A DNA stretch of 64,000 nucleotides, from contig JAHDGK010000003.1 of assembly GCA_020627685.1 (NCBI GenBank), positions 1 to 64,000 on the forward strand, given 5' to 3'. This DNA comes from Granulosicoccus sp. (GTDB taxonomy: Bacteria; Pseudomonadota; Gammaproteobacteria; Granulosicoccales; Granulosicoccaceae). Numbering within the stretch: position 1 is the first letter of the stretch; each line of letters opens with the position of its first letter. The translations under genes and the position numbers were made by a program. The notes under the pieces were generated by a model that searched no databases, was not told the DNA's origin, and saw only the letters and a list, made by a program, of their open reading frames with translations. Below, one piece after another: positions 16,987 through 24,776 of this stretch.

Positions 16987-18957
16987 CTAGTAAGCGCCTT
17001 TGCCTTTTAATACGGCTGGAACGGTTAGTAGCAAGATTTTTATATCGGTAAGAAAGCTATGGGTGTTGATGTAGTCAACATCCAGCTCAACCTGTTGTAC
17101 AAAAGGAATATCTGAACGACCGGATACTTGCCAGATGCAGGTTATTCCCGGTTTGATTTCCAAACGTCTTCGATTGTCAATAGTGTACTCGGCAACTTCC
17201 TGTGGTACCGGTGGGCGAGGGCCCACTAATGCCATGTCGCCTTTCAGAACATTCCATAATTGGGGTAATTCATCGATGGAAAATTTTCGTATGAACTTCC
17301 CTGTCTTTGTGATTCGGGGATCCTCCTTCATTTTGAAAAGGACACCCTGATCCATTTCGTTTTGCTCAGCTAAAGAGGACTTTAGGAACTCTGCATCTAC
17401 ACACATTGAGCGGAACTTATACATATTAAACAGCACACCCCATTTGCCCACACGCTTTTGGGTAAAGAACACAGGGCCAGGTGACTCTAGCTTTATCAGG
17501 ATCGCAACTACCAGCAGCGGTATGAACAAGATAGCCAAAGCCGTAAATGAAACGCTAATGTCCAGAAAGCGCCTCAAGGCTCTGAATGTCCAATGAGTTA
17601 AGAAGTAAGTAATATGTGACAAGTGATGCCGCAACTTTGAGCTGTTCATTGCGCTGTCCATATTAGAAAATCGTTTGACGACGCGCGCACCCGATTCCTG
17701 TTTGGTTTGCTTCCAGACACGGTACAGAAACAAAGGATTTCCCAATATGTATCGTCGCCACATTCTCTGCGGTTCCTGCAACAATCTCCAGATCCATTCC
17801 AGCCCTAGATCTTGTAACAACTTAGGGGAACGGCTTATACGTCCGGAGAAAAAGTCAAACAGGCCGCCCACTCCCATGAGCACTGGCGCGTTTATCGATT
17901 CCCGGTTTTCAGTCATCCAGAGTTCTTGTTTAGGTGCTCCAAAGGCGACTAAAACGATATCTGCACCAGAGGTGTTTACCTTCTCGATCACACCCGGTTC
18001 GTCTTCTTTGTTGAAGTAACCATGTTGAACACCGGCGATTTTTAACCCCGGATACTTCTCTTGCATGTTACTGGCTACTTTCTCAGCGATGCCTTCACGT
18101 GCTCCAACAAGAAACAATGAATGATCGTTTTCGATACATTGCCTACAGAGAAGAGGGAAGAGGTCAGTCCCGTTTACATTCGCTTTAATACGATCACCCA
18201 AAAGTCTTGCAGCCAGTTGGAGACCGCTACCATCTGCAAACACACAATCCATCTGGTTGAGTGACGCTTTATACGTAGAATCTTCGAACGTCTTGTTAAG
18301 ACAATCCGGATTGACAAAGGCGTATTTGGATTTGCTGTTTGAGGTGATGCTTTGATGAATACTCTTAAGTGCACTATCAATTGTATGATTGTGAATAGTG
18401 ACACCTAAATAGGTAAACTTATCGGGTATCCTTGCAGTAGCGGATGGCGCAATTAAGCTAGACACCAAAAACTGAAAAATTATTGAGATGGACTCTTTCA
18501 GTGTGTAATCTCTCTGAACTTCCGCATCCAGGCCTTCATATTCAATGCCCAGTTGGCGACGCAATCGCTGACGGCAGAGCAATCCAGGCCGAAGTACGTT
18601 AGCAGTCGAATGTTGACCTTCAGTATCTTGTTTGCCGATACTGGATCCCACCCAAGCGGCATGTCCTGAAGCCACGCTGAACAGTAGCCCTAGATTTCTC
18701 CCAGACTGTAACCCTGCGAAACGCTGCAGCCTGACAAACTGCCCATTCGCGGATTGGCTCTCTGTAGTGTCAAAGATTCGTTGATGCTTTCTCTTTGCAA
18801 CAATCGCTCTCCAAGCAACGAGTGGCGATAACACCACGATGAGTGTGCTCGCGGTAACACGGTCGAAGATGCCTCTTCCATCCATAGGAGATGCGTGAAT
18901 TTCCGATGAGCCGATGCGAGCATCGTTCGGATCTATCTCATTTGTCGCTTGCAACAT
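16987..18957 (-). CDS. WecG/TagA glycosyltransferase fused to undecaprenyl-phosphate sugar transferase
   Basis: I prefer the ATG at 18957 (AGGA eight bases upstream) over a TTG at 19008; the product is 656 residues. Residues 1-170 are a decayed sugar-transferase-like domain (FDRVTASTLIVVLSPL, later GLLFSVASGHAAWVG). About 175-405 are a WecG/TagA/CpsF glycosyltransferase (VNPDCLNKTF, FADGSGLQLAARLLG, FGAPKQELWM). About 450-655 are an intact phosphoglycosyl transferase: membrane helix, SPGPVFFTQKRVG, KFRSMCVDAE, DELPQLWNVLKGDM, VGPRPPVP. The fusion can both start the lipid-linked repeat unit and add a second sugar at the inner membrane. Confidence 0.88.
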   Translation of the reverse strand: MLQATNEIDPNDARIGSSEIHASPMDGRGIFDRVTASTLIVVLSPLVAWRAIVAKRKHQRIFDTTESQSANGQFVRLQRFAGLQSGRNLGLLFSVASGHAAWVGSSIGKQDTEGQHSTANVLRPGLLCRQRLRRQLGIEYEGLDAEVQRDYTLKESISIIFQFLVSSLIAPSATARIPDKFTYLGVTIHNHTIDSALKSIHQSITSNSKSKYAFVNPDCLNKTFEDSTYKASLNQMDCVFADGSGLQLAARLLGDRIKANVNGTDLFPLLCRQCIENDHSLFLVGAREGIAEKVASNMQEKYPGLKIAGVQHGYFNKEDEPGVIEKVNTSGADIVLVAFGAPKQELWMTENRESINAPVLMGVGGLFDFFSGRISRSPKLLQDLGLEWIWRLLQEPQRMWRRYILGNPLFLYRVWKQTKQESGARVVKRFSNMDSAMNSSKLRHHLSHITYFLTHWTFRALRRFLDISVSFTALAILFIPLLVVAILIKLESPGPVFFTQKRVGKWGVLFNMYKFRSMCVDAEFLKSSLAEQNEMDQGVLFKMKEDPRITKTGKFIRKFSIDELPQLWNVLKGDMALVGPRPPVPQEVAEYTIDNRRRLEIKPGITCIWQVSGRSDIPFVQQVELDVDYINTHSFLTDIKILLLTVPAVLKGKGAY

Positions 18958-19000
18958 GCGGTTAGTCCTACTTAGACTTAAGCCATTGAACGTCAGTGAT

Positions 19001-19870
19001 TTATTCAACGTCAGAAAAGAATGTTTCTTTTCCGATCGTCGCCTTGATCAGCAACCGTTGAACAACATTGAGTTTGCCTTTTTTCTTTCTGGCGAAACCT
19101 TCGGGTTCCTCGACGATAGTCGATCCGGAACGCTCAGCAAATTCGCCGTAGCGGTGTAACTCGAATTTCGAATTCTTCATGAGATCGACACTTTCTTTGC
19201 TAGCGTCCAATTTCATGAATTCCAAAATACCTTGAATCACAACGTCGGGGTTTGATCTAAGATCTTCGTACCGCACCGTGTGTATTTTGGATTTATCGGC
19301 TTTAGAAAAATCAGCGCTGGCTTTTCTGCTGAAGTAATAACACAAGCGAATAGCACTAATCACCGAGCCCGGTGCCCAATGTTTACCCCAGCCCGACCCC
19401 GCACTTAACATGGACTCAATAATGTCTGCAGGGTCACGGAGCATCAGAATGATTTTGGCTTCAGGAACTACACGCTGAATGTCCAATATGTGTCGGATAT
19501 GGTCAGGAGTTTTTTCTAAGAAAACTGATCCTTTAGAGTATTCATCGCACTTGCCCAACACCTCTCTTACTTGACGATGCATCATGTCCATGAATTCAGA
19601 TTCGCGTTGGTAAGCAGGTATACCGATACCCCCTCTACCATCTTCGAACGCCATCATGTGATCCCATGATTCAATTTGTTTCCCGAGAAAATGATTGAAT
19701 AGATGGGATTCTTGTGCCGTGCCCACTTCCGGGTGGTTGCCCAGTAGTTTCTGCAGCCATGTGGTGCCACTACGTGGTAGTCCAACCAGGAATACCAGTT
19801 CGGGATTTGCATCGGCATCGGGTACCGGCAAGATGTCAGAATCTTCGTATAAGCGTAAGGCACTGTTCAT
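19001..19870 (-). CDS. Sulfotransferase family protein
   Basis: 289 residues with the PAPS-binding loop GLPRSGTTWLQKLL at about 30-43 and the 3'-phosphate motif LRDPADIIESMLS near 145. These features define the Sulfotransfer family, which moves sulfate from PAPS to a hydroxyl or amine. Set between glycosyltransferase genes, it probably sulfates the exopolysaccharide or a lipid-linked intermediate; sulfated polymers are common in marine bacteria. The stop lies just upstream of the preferred start of the WecG fusion, and the start overlaps the GT2 gene by four bases, so it is firmly in the operon. Confidence 0.88.
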   Translation of the reverse strand: MNSALRLYEDSDILPVPDADANPELVFLVGLPRSGTTWLQKLLGNHPEVGTAQESHLFNHFLGKQIESWDHMMAFEDGRGGIGIPAYQRESEFMDMMHRQVREVLGKCDEYSKGSVFLEKTPDHIRHILDIQRVVPEAKIILMLRDPADIIESMLSAGSGWGKHWAPGSVISAIRLCYYFSRKASADFSKADKSKIHTVRYEDLRSNPDVVIQGILEFMKLDASKESVDLMKNSKFELHRYGEFAERSGSTIVEEPEGFARKKKGKLNVVQRLLIKATIGKETFFSDVE

Positions 19871-20883
19871 CGCAGACTAATCCTTAACTGCTGAGTGCGT
19901 CCAACCAGGCTGATTCCCACAGGTTCGAGCTTTTGATAAATATTTTTTGGAACCACAAGTAAAGTCACGGCAGCAACAACCGTTAGGATTGTCCGTCCTG
20001 GTTCTTTGAACAACATTGCGGGGCTTGATTTAAATGCCTGGCGTACTAGAGCGAACGAGGTATGGCCATCTTTTTGTCGTATTGCTTGTCTGGCTAGATA
20101 TCGCAATTGAAAGGCTCTGGCCAAATCCACATTCTGTTCCCACAATTCTGGAGAGTAACTTTTCAGCTTGTCCATGACCTTTTCCCAAGACGCTAGTTGC
20201 TTGGGAATGTTTGCAGACAAACTCGCTGAATTGATTCTATAAAGCGTTAGTGGGTCGGAAAGACCTTCAAATTGCCAGCTTGTTGTTGCGGCGATTCTAA
20301 TCCAGCATTCAATATCTTCTGATTGACGGAAGCTATCATCAAAGTAGTGCAGTTCATCGACACCATGAATATTTTCCATAACACCGATTTGCTCGAAGAC
20401 TTCTTTTCTTATCACTGGAGCCGATCCGTTACCGACCGGGTTCCTACACATCAGATGGGCCACAGTGATGTTGTTGAGCTTCGGCATTTGATAAGTGTTT
20501 AGATGACGACCTTGCTCATCGATAAACGCTGATCGTGAAAAACTGACGCCCACTAAGGGATTTTCGTCGAGGTGTTTGACATGAGCTAGAAGCTTGCCTT
20601 CTTCCCATAGGTCATCGGAGTCCAGCAGTGCTATGTAGTCCCCGCTGGCATGACGAATACCGGTATTGCGCGCACCGGCGAGGCCGCGGTTTTCAAGGTG
20701 CGTTACGATTTTTATACGCGGGTCGATGATGGACTCACATATCTCCAGACTTCGGTCGGGGGACTTGTCGTTAACGACGATGATCTCGAAATCGTTGTAG
20801 TTCTGGTTTAGTACTGAGCGTATTGCAGCTTCGACAAATTGCTCAACGCCGTACACAGGAATGATTACGCTGACTTTAGGCAT
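19867..20883 (-). CDS. Family 2 glycosyltransferase
   Basis: 338 residues. The GT-A domain begins at once: VSVIIPVYGVEQFVEAAIRSVLNQ, then NDKSPDRS, and the DxD-like ALLDSDDLWEEGKLL at about 91-105. It uses a nucleotide sugar to extend the repeat unit on the cytoplasmic face. The last 80 residues contain a hydrophobic stretch (TILTVVAAVTLLVVP) that may anchor it to the membrane. It overlaps the sulfotransferase gene and starts two bases after the flippase stop. The donor sugar cannot be deduced. Confidence 0.9.
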   Translation of the reverse strand: MPKVSVIIPVYGVEQFVEAAIRSVLNQNYNDFEIIVVNDKSPDRSLEICESIIDPRIKIVTHLENRGLAGARNTGIRHASGDYIALLDSDDLWEEGKLLAHVKHLDENPLVGVSFSRSAFIDEQGRHLNTYQMPKLNNITVAHLMCRNPVGNGSAPVIRKEVFEQIGVMENIHGVDELHYFDDSFRQSEDIECWIRIAATTSWQFEGLSDPLTLYRINSASLSANIPKQLASWEKVMDKLKSYSPELWEQNVDLARAFQLRYLARQAIRQKDGHTSFALVRQAFKSSPAMLFKEPGRTILTVVAAVTLLVVPKNIYQKLEPVGISLVGRTQQLRISLR

Positions 20884-20885
20884 GT

Positions 20886-22196
20886 TTAACTCCGGGCTGC
20901 TTGCGCGAGTTGTGGTGATGCGTAGCTGCCGGTTTCCTCGTCAGAACTGGTAGCTCGCAATATAGGTTTAACGTTCAAGTGATAGTAGATAGGCATATTG
21001 ATCAGGCTTGCGCCAAGAATGGCGTAGGCCACTCCTGTGATACCCCACTGGATACCGATGCAAACACTGGCAGCGAACACAGTTGTATAAGCTATGTTCC
21101 AATAAAAGTCTCTGTTAGGTACACCGCGTGCTCGCATGTACTGAGAGCATGTTTCAGTCAACGCGAGTGGAATTCCGCACAGACAAATGATGACTAAGAT
21201 AGGTAGAGCACCATTGTCTACCCACTTTTCGCCAAATATTATGGGCACGTACCAGCTAGCGAGTGCGACTTGCAATGCCACCCATGTGCTTATGAGCAAC
21301 ATGATTAAACTTACGGCTCGCATGAAGTCTCTGCGTTGAACATCCTTATCGTGACTAACACGGCACAAGGTCGGTAAAAGAGCGTTACACATAGCAGTTA
21401 ACAGGCTCTTGGTGATTCCAAGGCCTGCGTTGAAGGCGAAGAAGTAAATGCCTAATGCCTCGATTCCTAAGAAGAACCCGATTAAGATGTAGTCGATGCT
21501 GTGCCTGACGACAGTCAATATCTCAGTGCCTGCCACACAAATGCCGAAGTACAAAAGAGCGCTAGAACCTTTTAACTGAAACTTTCTGTCTGACCATGGT
21601 GATGCTTTGTGGTGAACATAGATCCAGATAGGAACCACCAATATTTTCGGCAGTATCAATGCCCAGATTCCGAAGCCTGCGAAGGCCATGGATACAGTTA
21701 GAAAAGCATCGACAATGGCTTGCCATACTTCCGCTTTGGCAATGGTTTTCATATCGCCACGGCGTGCCGTTAATGCTTGGTTAACTGCTCCCATCGGCAA
21801 CAGTAAATAGACCGCTGCAAGTGCCATGATAGGTGCGGCGATGCCGGGCTCGGAGTAGAGAGTGGCTATGGGATAGGCGAGGATGCACTGCAATACTAAC
21901 AGTGTGATTCCTATAATCCAGTTAAGGGACCATGCAGAACGACAGTTGTAATCAAGACTCTTGTCGTCACTTTTAATGAGGGCCGTGGAAGTCCCAAATC
22001 GGGATATAACCATGGCAAATTCATTAACGGTTAGCGCAATCGCGACTATCCCGAAGTGTTCCGGACTGAGTACTCGCGCGACCACTAATGTGGTTGCGAG
22101 CCTCGCAACTCTACTGACTATTTGGGCAGAGAAAAGCCACGATGCGCCAATCAGGAACATCAGGGAATTCATGCTTTTTGTTAATTTGAACTCCAC
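20886..22196 (-). CDS. Wzx-like polysaccharide flippase (MOP superfamily)
   Basis: 436 residues, almost entirely hydrophobic, with about 12 predicted membrane helices and the N-terminal pattern SRVARLATTLVVARVLSPEHFGIVAIA of the polysaccharide-biosynthesis/Wzx branch of MOP exporters. It would flip the undecaprenyl-linked repeat unit to the periplasm for polymerisation. The long form starts at a GTG at 22196; ATG at 22172 is an alternative without a better ribosome-binding site. It is the first gene of the minus-strand polysaccharide operon, back to back with the export operon at 22700. Confidence 0.88.
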   Translation of the reverse strand: MEFKLTKSMNSLMFLIGASWLFSAQIVSRVARLATTLVVARVLSPEHFGIVAIALTVNEFAMVISRFGTSTALIKSDDKSLDYNCRSAWSLNWIIGITLLVLQCILAYPIATLYSEPGIAAPIMALAAVYLLLPMGAVNQALTARRGDMKTIAKAEVWQAIVDAFLTVSMAFAGFGIWALILPKILVVPIWIYVHHKASPWSDRKFQLKGSSALLYFGICVAGTEILTVVRHSIDYILIGFFLGIEALGIYFFAFNAGLGITKSLLTAMCNALLPTLCRVSHDKDVQRRDFMRAVSLIMLLISTWVALQVALASWYVPIIFGEKWVDNGALPILVIICLCGIPLALTETCSQYMRARGVPNRDFYWNIAYTTVFAASVCIGIQWGITGVAYAILGASLINMPIYYHLNVKPILRATSSDEETGSYASPQLAQAARS

Positions 22197-22699
22197 GTCT
22201 GCTTCGTTCTGCCCTTATCAAATGTTATGTAAGCAACTGAAATATGTTGCCAATCGTTTCCTGAAGGGGCTAGCGGCCGATTACGGAAAGTGGTGCAGGG
22301 AACACCTCTCAGAACGTTACTTCAATTGGCAATCGAGTCGGAAATACTCGTGCTTTATTTCGGTTTTTTGAAGTTGATCAGCTTTTATAGCGATTGAAGA
22401 ATCGCCGTTAGGAACGCAATTTTATGCTGCTAATGCTGTCTGGTAGGACAATTAACCTACGTAGTTATCAAATAGGTAAAAGATAAGGCACTGATAAATA
22501 GAAATATTTTTCGGTTTCATTTTTAAACGCCTTGTTTATGAAATTTTGTGTGCAAATGCCTTACTGGGGGTTAACTGACATCTGAGCCAGTAATCGCACC
22601 ATAAGTACACACAGAATGAAGAAAGCACTGGATTAAACGCTCTGCGGCGCCGATACAGAGGCATAGATAATTACAACTCGCAGTTCCCGGAGTGATTTC
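22197..22699. other. Divergent promoter region of the exopolysaccharide locus
   Basis: This 503-base stretch separates the minus-strand synthesis operon from the plus-strand export operon and should hold both promoters. Open frames reading through it lack ribosome-binding sites and recognisable products. It is AT-rich from about 22480 to 22550. A perfect six-pair palindrome GCGATT-GAAG-AATCGC sits at 22390-22405. I could not pick promoter boxes with confidence. A binding site for whatever the STAS/RsbW pair controls would be expected here. Confidence 0.5.
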
Positions 22700-23041
22700 A
22701 TGGTCAAATTGCAGCACCAGCGCAGCCAAGCTTACGACACCGTTTTCATCGAAGGACGGTTAGGTGCAGCTAATAGCTCAGAAGTAGGTTCTGAGCTGGT
22801 TCAAATCTTAGAAAGTGGGCCGGGGTTGGTACACCTTGACCTTACCGAACTGTCTTTTCTTGATTCGTGCGGGCTGTCTTTGTTCGTTTCGCTGCTAAAA
22901 AGAGCCCGACAGAATGAAGGGGATCTTGTTCTGTTCAATATGAACGACAGAATACGTTCTTTATTTGAACTAACACGCTTGCACGAAATTTTCGACATTC
23001 GTCAAGATGATGATTCTCAGTTAAAGCAAGTGGGCACATAG
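22700..23041 (+). CDS. STAS-domain anti-anti-sigma factor
   Basis: A 113-residue single STAS domain. The loop LDSCGLSLF places Ser56 at the same position as the phosphorylated serine of RsbV (DSTG) and SpoIIAA (DSSG), so it should be a substrate for an RsbW-like kinase and a SpoIIE-like phosphatase. Both enzymes are encoded at 13175-14703, on the other side of the synthesis genes. GGAG lies seven bases before the ATG. It is the first gene of the export operon (33 bases before the Wza-like gene), a good position to adjust exopolysaccharide output. No sigma factor is present in the window. Confidence 0.87.
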   Translation: MVKLQHQRSQAYDTVFIEGRLGAANSSEVGSELVQILESGPGLVHLDLTELSFLDSCGLSLFVSLLKRARQNEGDLVLFNMNDRIRSLFELTRLHEIFDIRQDDDSQLKQVGT

Positions 23042-23074
23042 CCCATCCGAGTCGGAGCATCGCACCTTACCATC

Positions 23075-24775
23075 ATGAACGTGCCGCGTCTTCGCGTAAT
23101 TGCCCGGGTATCGATACCTATTGCATTAAGCATTTTGCTTAGTGCTTGCGGCTCGCTCAGCCCGACGCACTCAGATGGCCGAAGACTTCCAGAATCTAAA
23201 GACAGCTATTATGCACCAGCAGCGGTCGTTGAAAAAAAATCAGGTTATCTAAACGTCTGGCGTGCAGGGGATCTGGCAGGCGTTTGTGATAGCGAATCAG
23301 AAGTGTCGAAACACAACTTTGCTGTATCCGACAATATTTTTATAGAACTTGATGAGCTCTATAAGCCAAGGTCCAATGAGCTTTCAGAGAAAGGTATGGC
23401 TAAGCTTGACCAGATGCTTGGGCGTATTAACCAATACCAGGACGTTGCCCGTGTAGAGATCCATGGACTCACTCAAAAATCATTAATCAAGTGGTGGCGT
23501 CGGAATATAGACCACACACGAAACGATGTGCTATCCACCTATCTTCGGCTGAACTTAGGCGAAGAAATTCCATTGCGTATTGTTAGTGAGAGGGATACCC
23601 GTGACCTAGAGTCACGTTCGTCAGAGGTGCGTAGGGTATTCAATAACAAAGTATTCGCCAGAGTATTCGCTAAATCGGTAAGGGATGACACGTCGTCCAT
23701 AACGATGTGCACGCCAAGAGCTGCAGATGCGATGCTCAAGTCCTTAAGTGAAATTGGTGCTGAGAAGCAAGAGCCTGTGTTGACGAAATACGGTTTGTTT
23801 GAAGGTCCAATGATGCTTTCTATGGGAGATCGAGTGCGTATTCGAGTTCCAGAGGATACTGATATCGAAGGAATCTACGAAATAGATGCTGATGGATATC
23901 TGGATGTACCTTATGCCGGCAGAGTAAAAGCACTTGGTTTAAGAGTTGATGAACTGGAAGAGAGAGTCACGCAAAGACTGGTGGATGAGGCGATTATCCA
24001 TGAAGACTTCGCTATGCTCGATATATCGGTATTGCAGTGGTCAGTGGCTGATGTCTTTGTTAGTGGTGCTGTGTTCAATCCGGGAAGAAAAACCATCAAC
24101 GGGTTGAAGATAGAACTGAAAACCTTCAAACAGACTCAAACGTCCGGTGACGCCGCCAGGGAGCGTTTTTTAAGTAACGCATTAGTGATTGCAGGTGGCG
24201 TACGCCCTGATGCAGATATTTCGAATATTGTTATCAGAAGGAGTGGTGAGATACTGAATGTCGATATGGAAGGGGTCTTAAGCGGCGATCCTGTGCCTGA
24301 TATATCGCTCATTACCGGTGATGAGATCTACGTTCCGACGACAGGTCGGTTTAGAAAAGAACTTGCTAGGGTATCGCAGATTACTCCGCAGGGCCTCCGA
24401 TTATTTGTGTCTAATCTAACCACTCCCAGGAATCCGAATCAAGTGGATGGGGATGCTACTAAATTGCCTTATGGAACACGGTTGTTGCATGTTTTATTGT
24501 CTGCAAACTGCGTAGGGGGTACTCAGTTGACCAATAGTGCCAAGAAGGCGTTGTTGGTGACAGTCAATCCAGTGACCCAGGTAACTGAGGTTATCGAACG
24601 TGATATACAGCAATTAGTGAGTGACCCGGACAGAGATCATGTCAATCCGTTCTTAATGCCTAACGACGGTATTGCCTGCTACGACTCAAATGTAACCAAC
24701 TATCGTGATTTTGCACGTACGTTTACAGATATTCTCCAACCACTTAGTCTTTTAAAGAATCTGATTGGGGATTAG
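23075..24775 (+). CDS. Wza-like polysaccharide export lipoprotein with extra N-terminal domain
   Basis: 566 residues. A signal peptide ends in a lipobox (LLSAC, Cys near residue 25), giving an outer-membrane lipoprotein. Residues about 80-210 resemble an OmpA-like fold (FIELDELYKPRSNELSEKGMAKL), not a usual part of Wza. The polysaccharide-export domain begins near residue 250 (MLSMGDRVRIRVPEDTDIEG) and is followed by SLBB-type segments, among them VFVSGAVFNPG and ALVIAGGVRPDADIS. The protein should form the outer-membrane channel of the exopolysaccharide machine. The next gene begins one base after its stop. Confidence 0.88.
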   Translation: MNVPRLRVIARVSIPIALSILLSACGSLSPTHSDGRRLPESKDSYYAPAAVVEKKSGYLNVWRAGDLAGVCDSESEVSKHNFAVSDNIFIELDELYKPRSNELSEKGMAKLDQMLGRINQYQDVARVEIHGLTQKSLIKWWRRNIDHTRNDVLSTYLRLNLGEEIPLRIVSERDTRDLESRSSEVRRVFNNKVFARVFAKSVRDDTSSITMCTPRAADAMLKSLSEIGAEKQEPVLTKYGLFEGPMMLSMGDRVRIRVPEDTDIEGIYEIDADGYLDVPYAGRVKALGLRVDELEERVTQRLVDEAIIHEDFAMLDISVLQWSVADVFVSGAVFNPGRKTINGLKIELKTFKQTQTSGDAARERFLSNALVIAGGVRPDADISNIVIRRSGEILNVDMEGVLSGDPVPDISLITGDEIYVPTTGRFRKELARVSQITPQGLRLFVSNLTTPRNPNQVDGDATKLPYGTRLLHVLLSANCVGGTQLTNSAKKALLVTVNPVTQVTEVIERDIQQLVSDPDRDHVNPFLMPNDGIACYDSNVTNYRDFARTFTDILQPLSLLKNLIGD

Positions 24776-24776
24776 C

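Noticed and set aside
22700-23041. STAS protein with Cys in the DSCG loop seemed to lack the phosphorylated serine.
   Set aside because: Counting residues against RsbV (D55-S56-T57-G58) shows that the phosphoacceptor is the first Ser after Asp. It is present here as Ser56; only the next residue is Cys.
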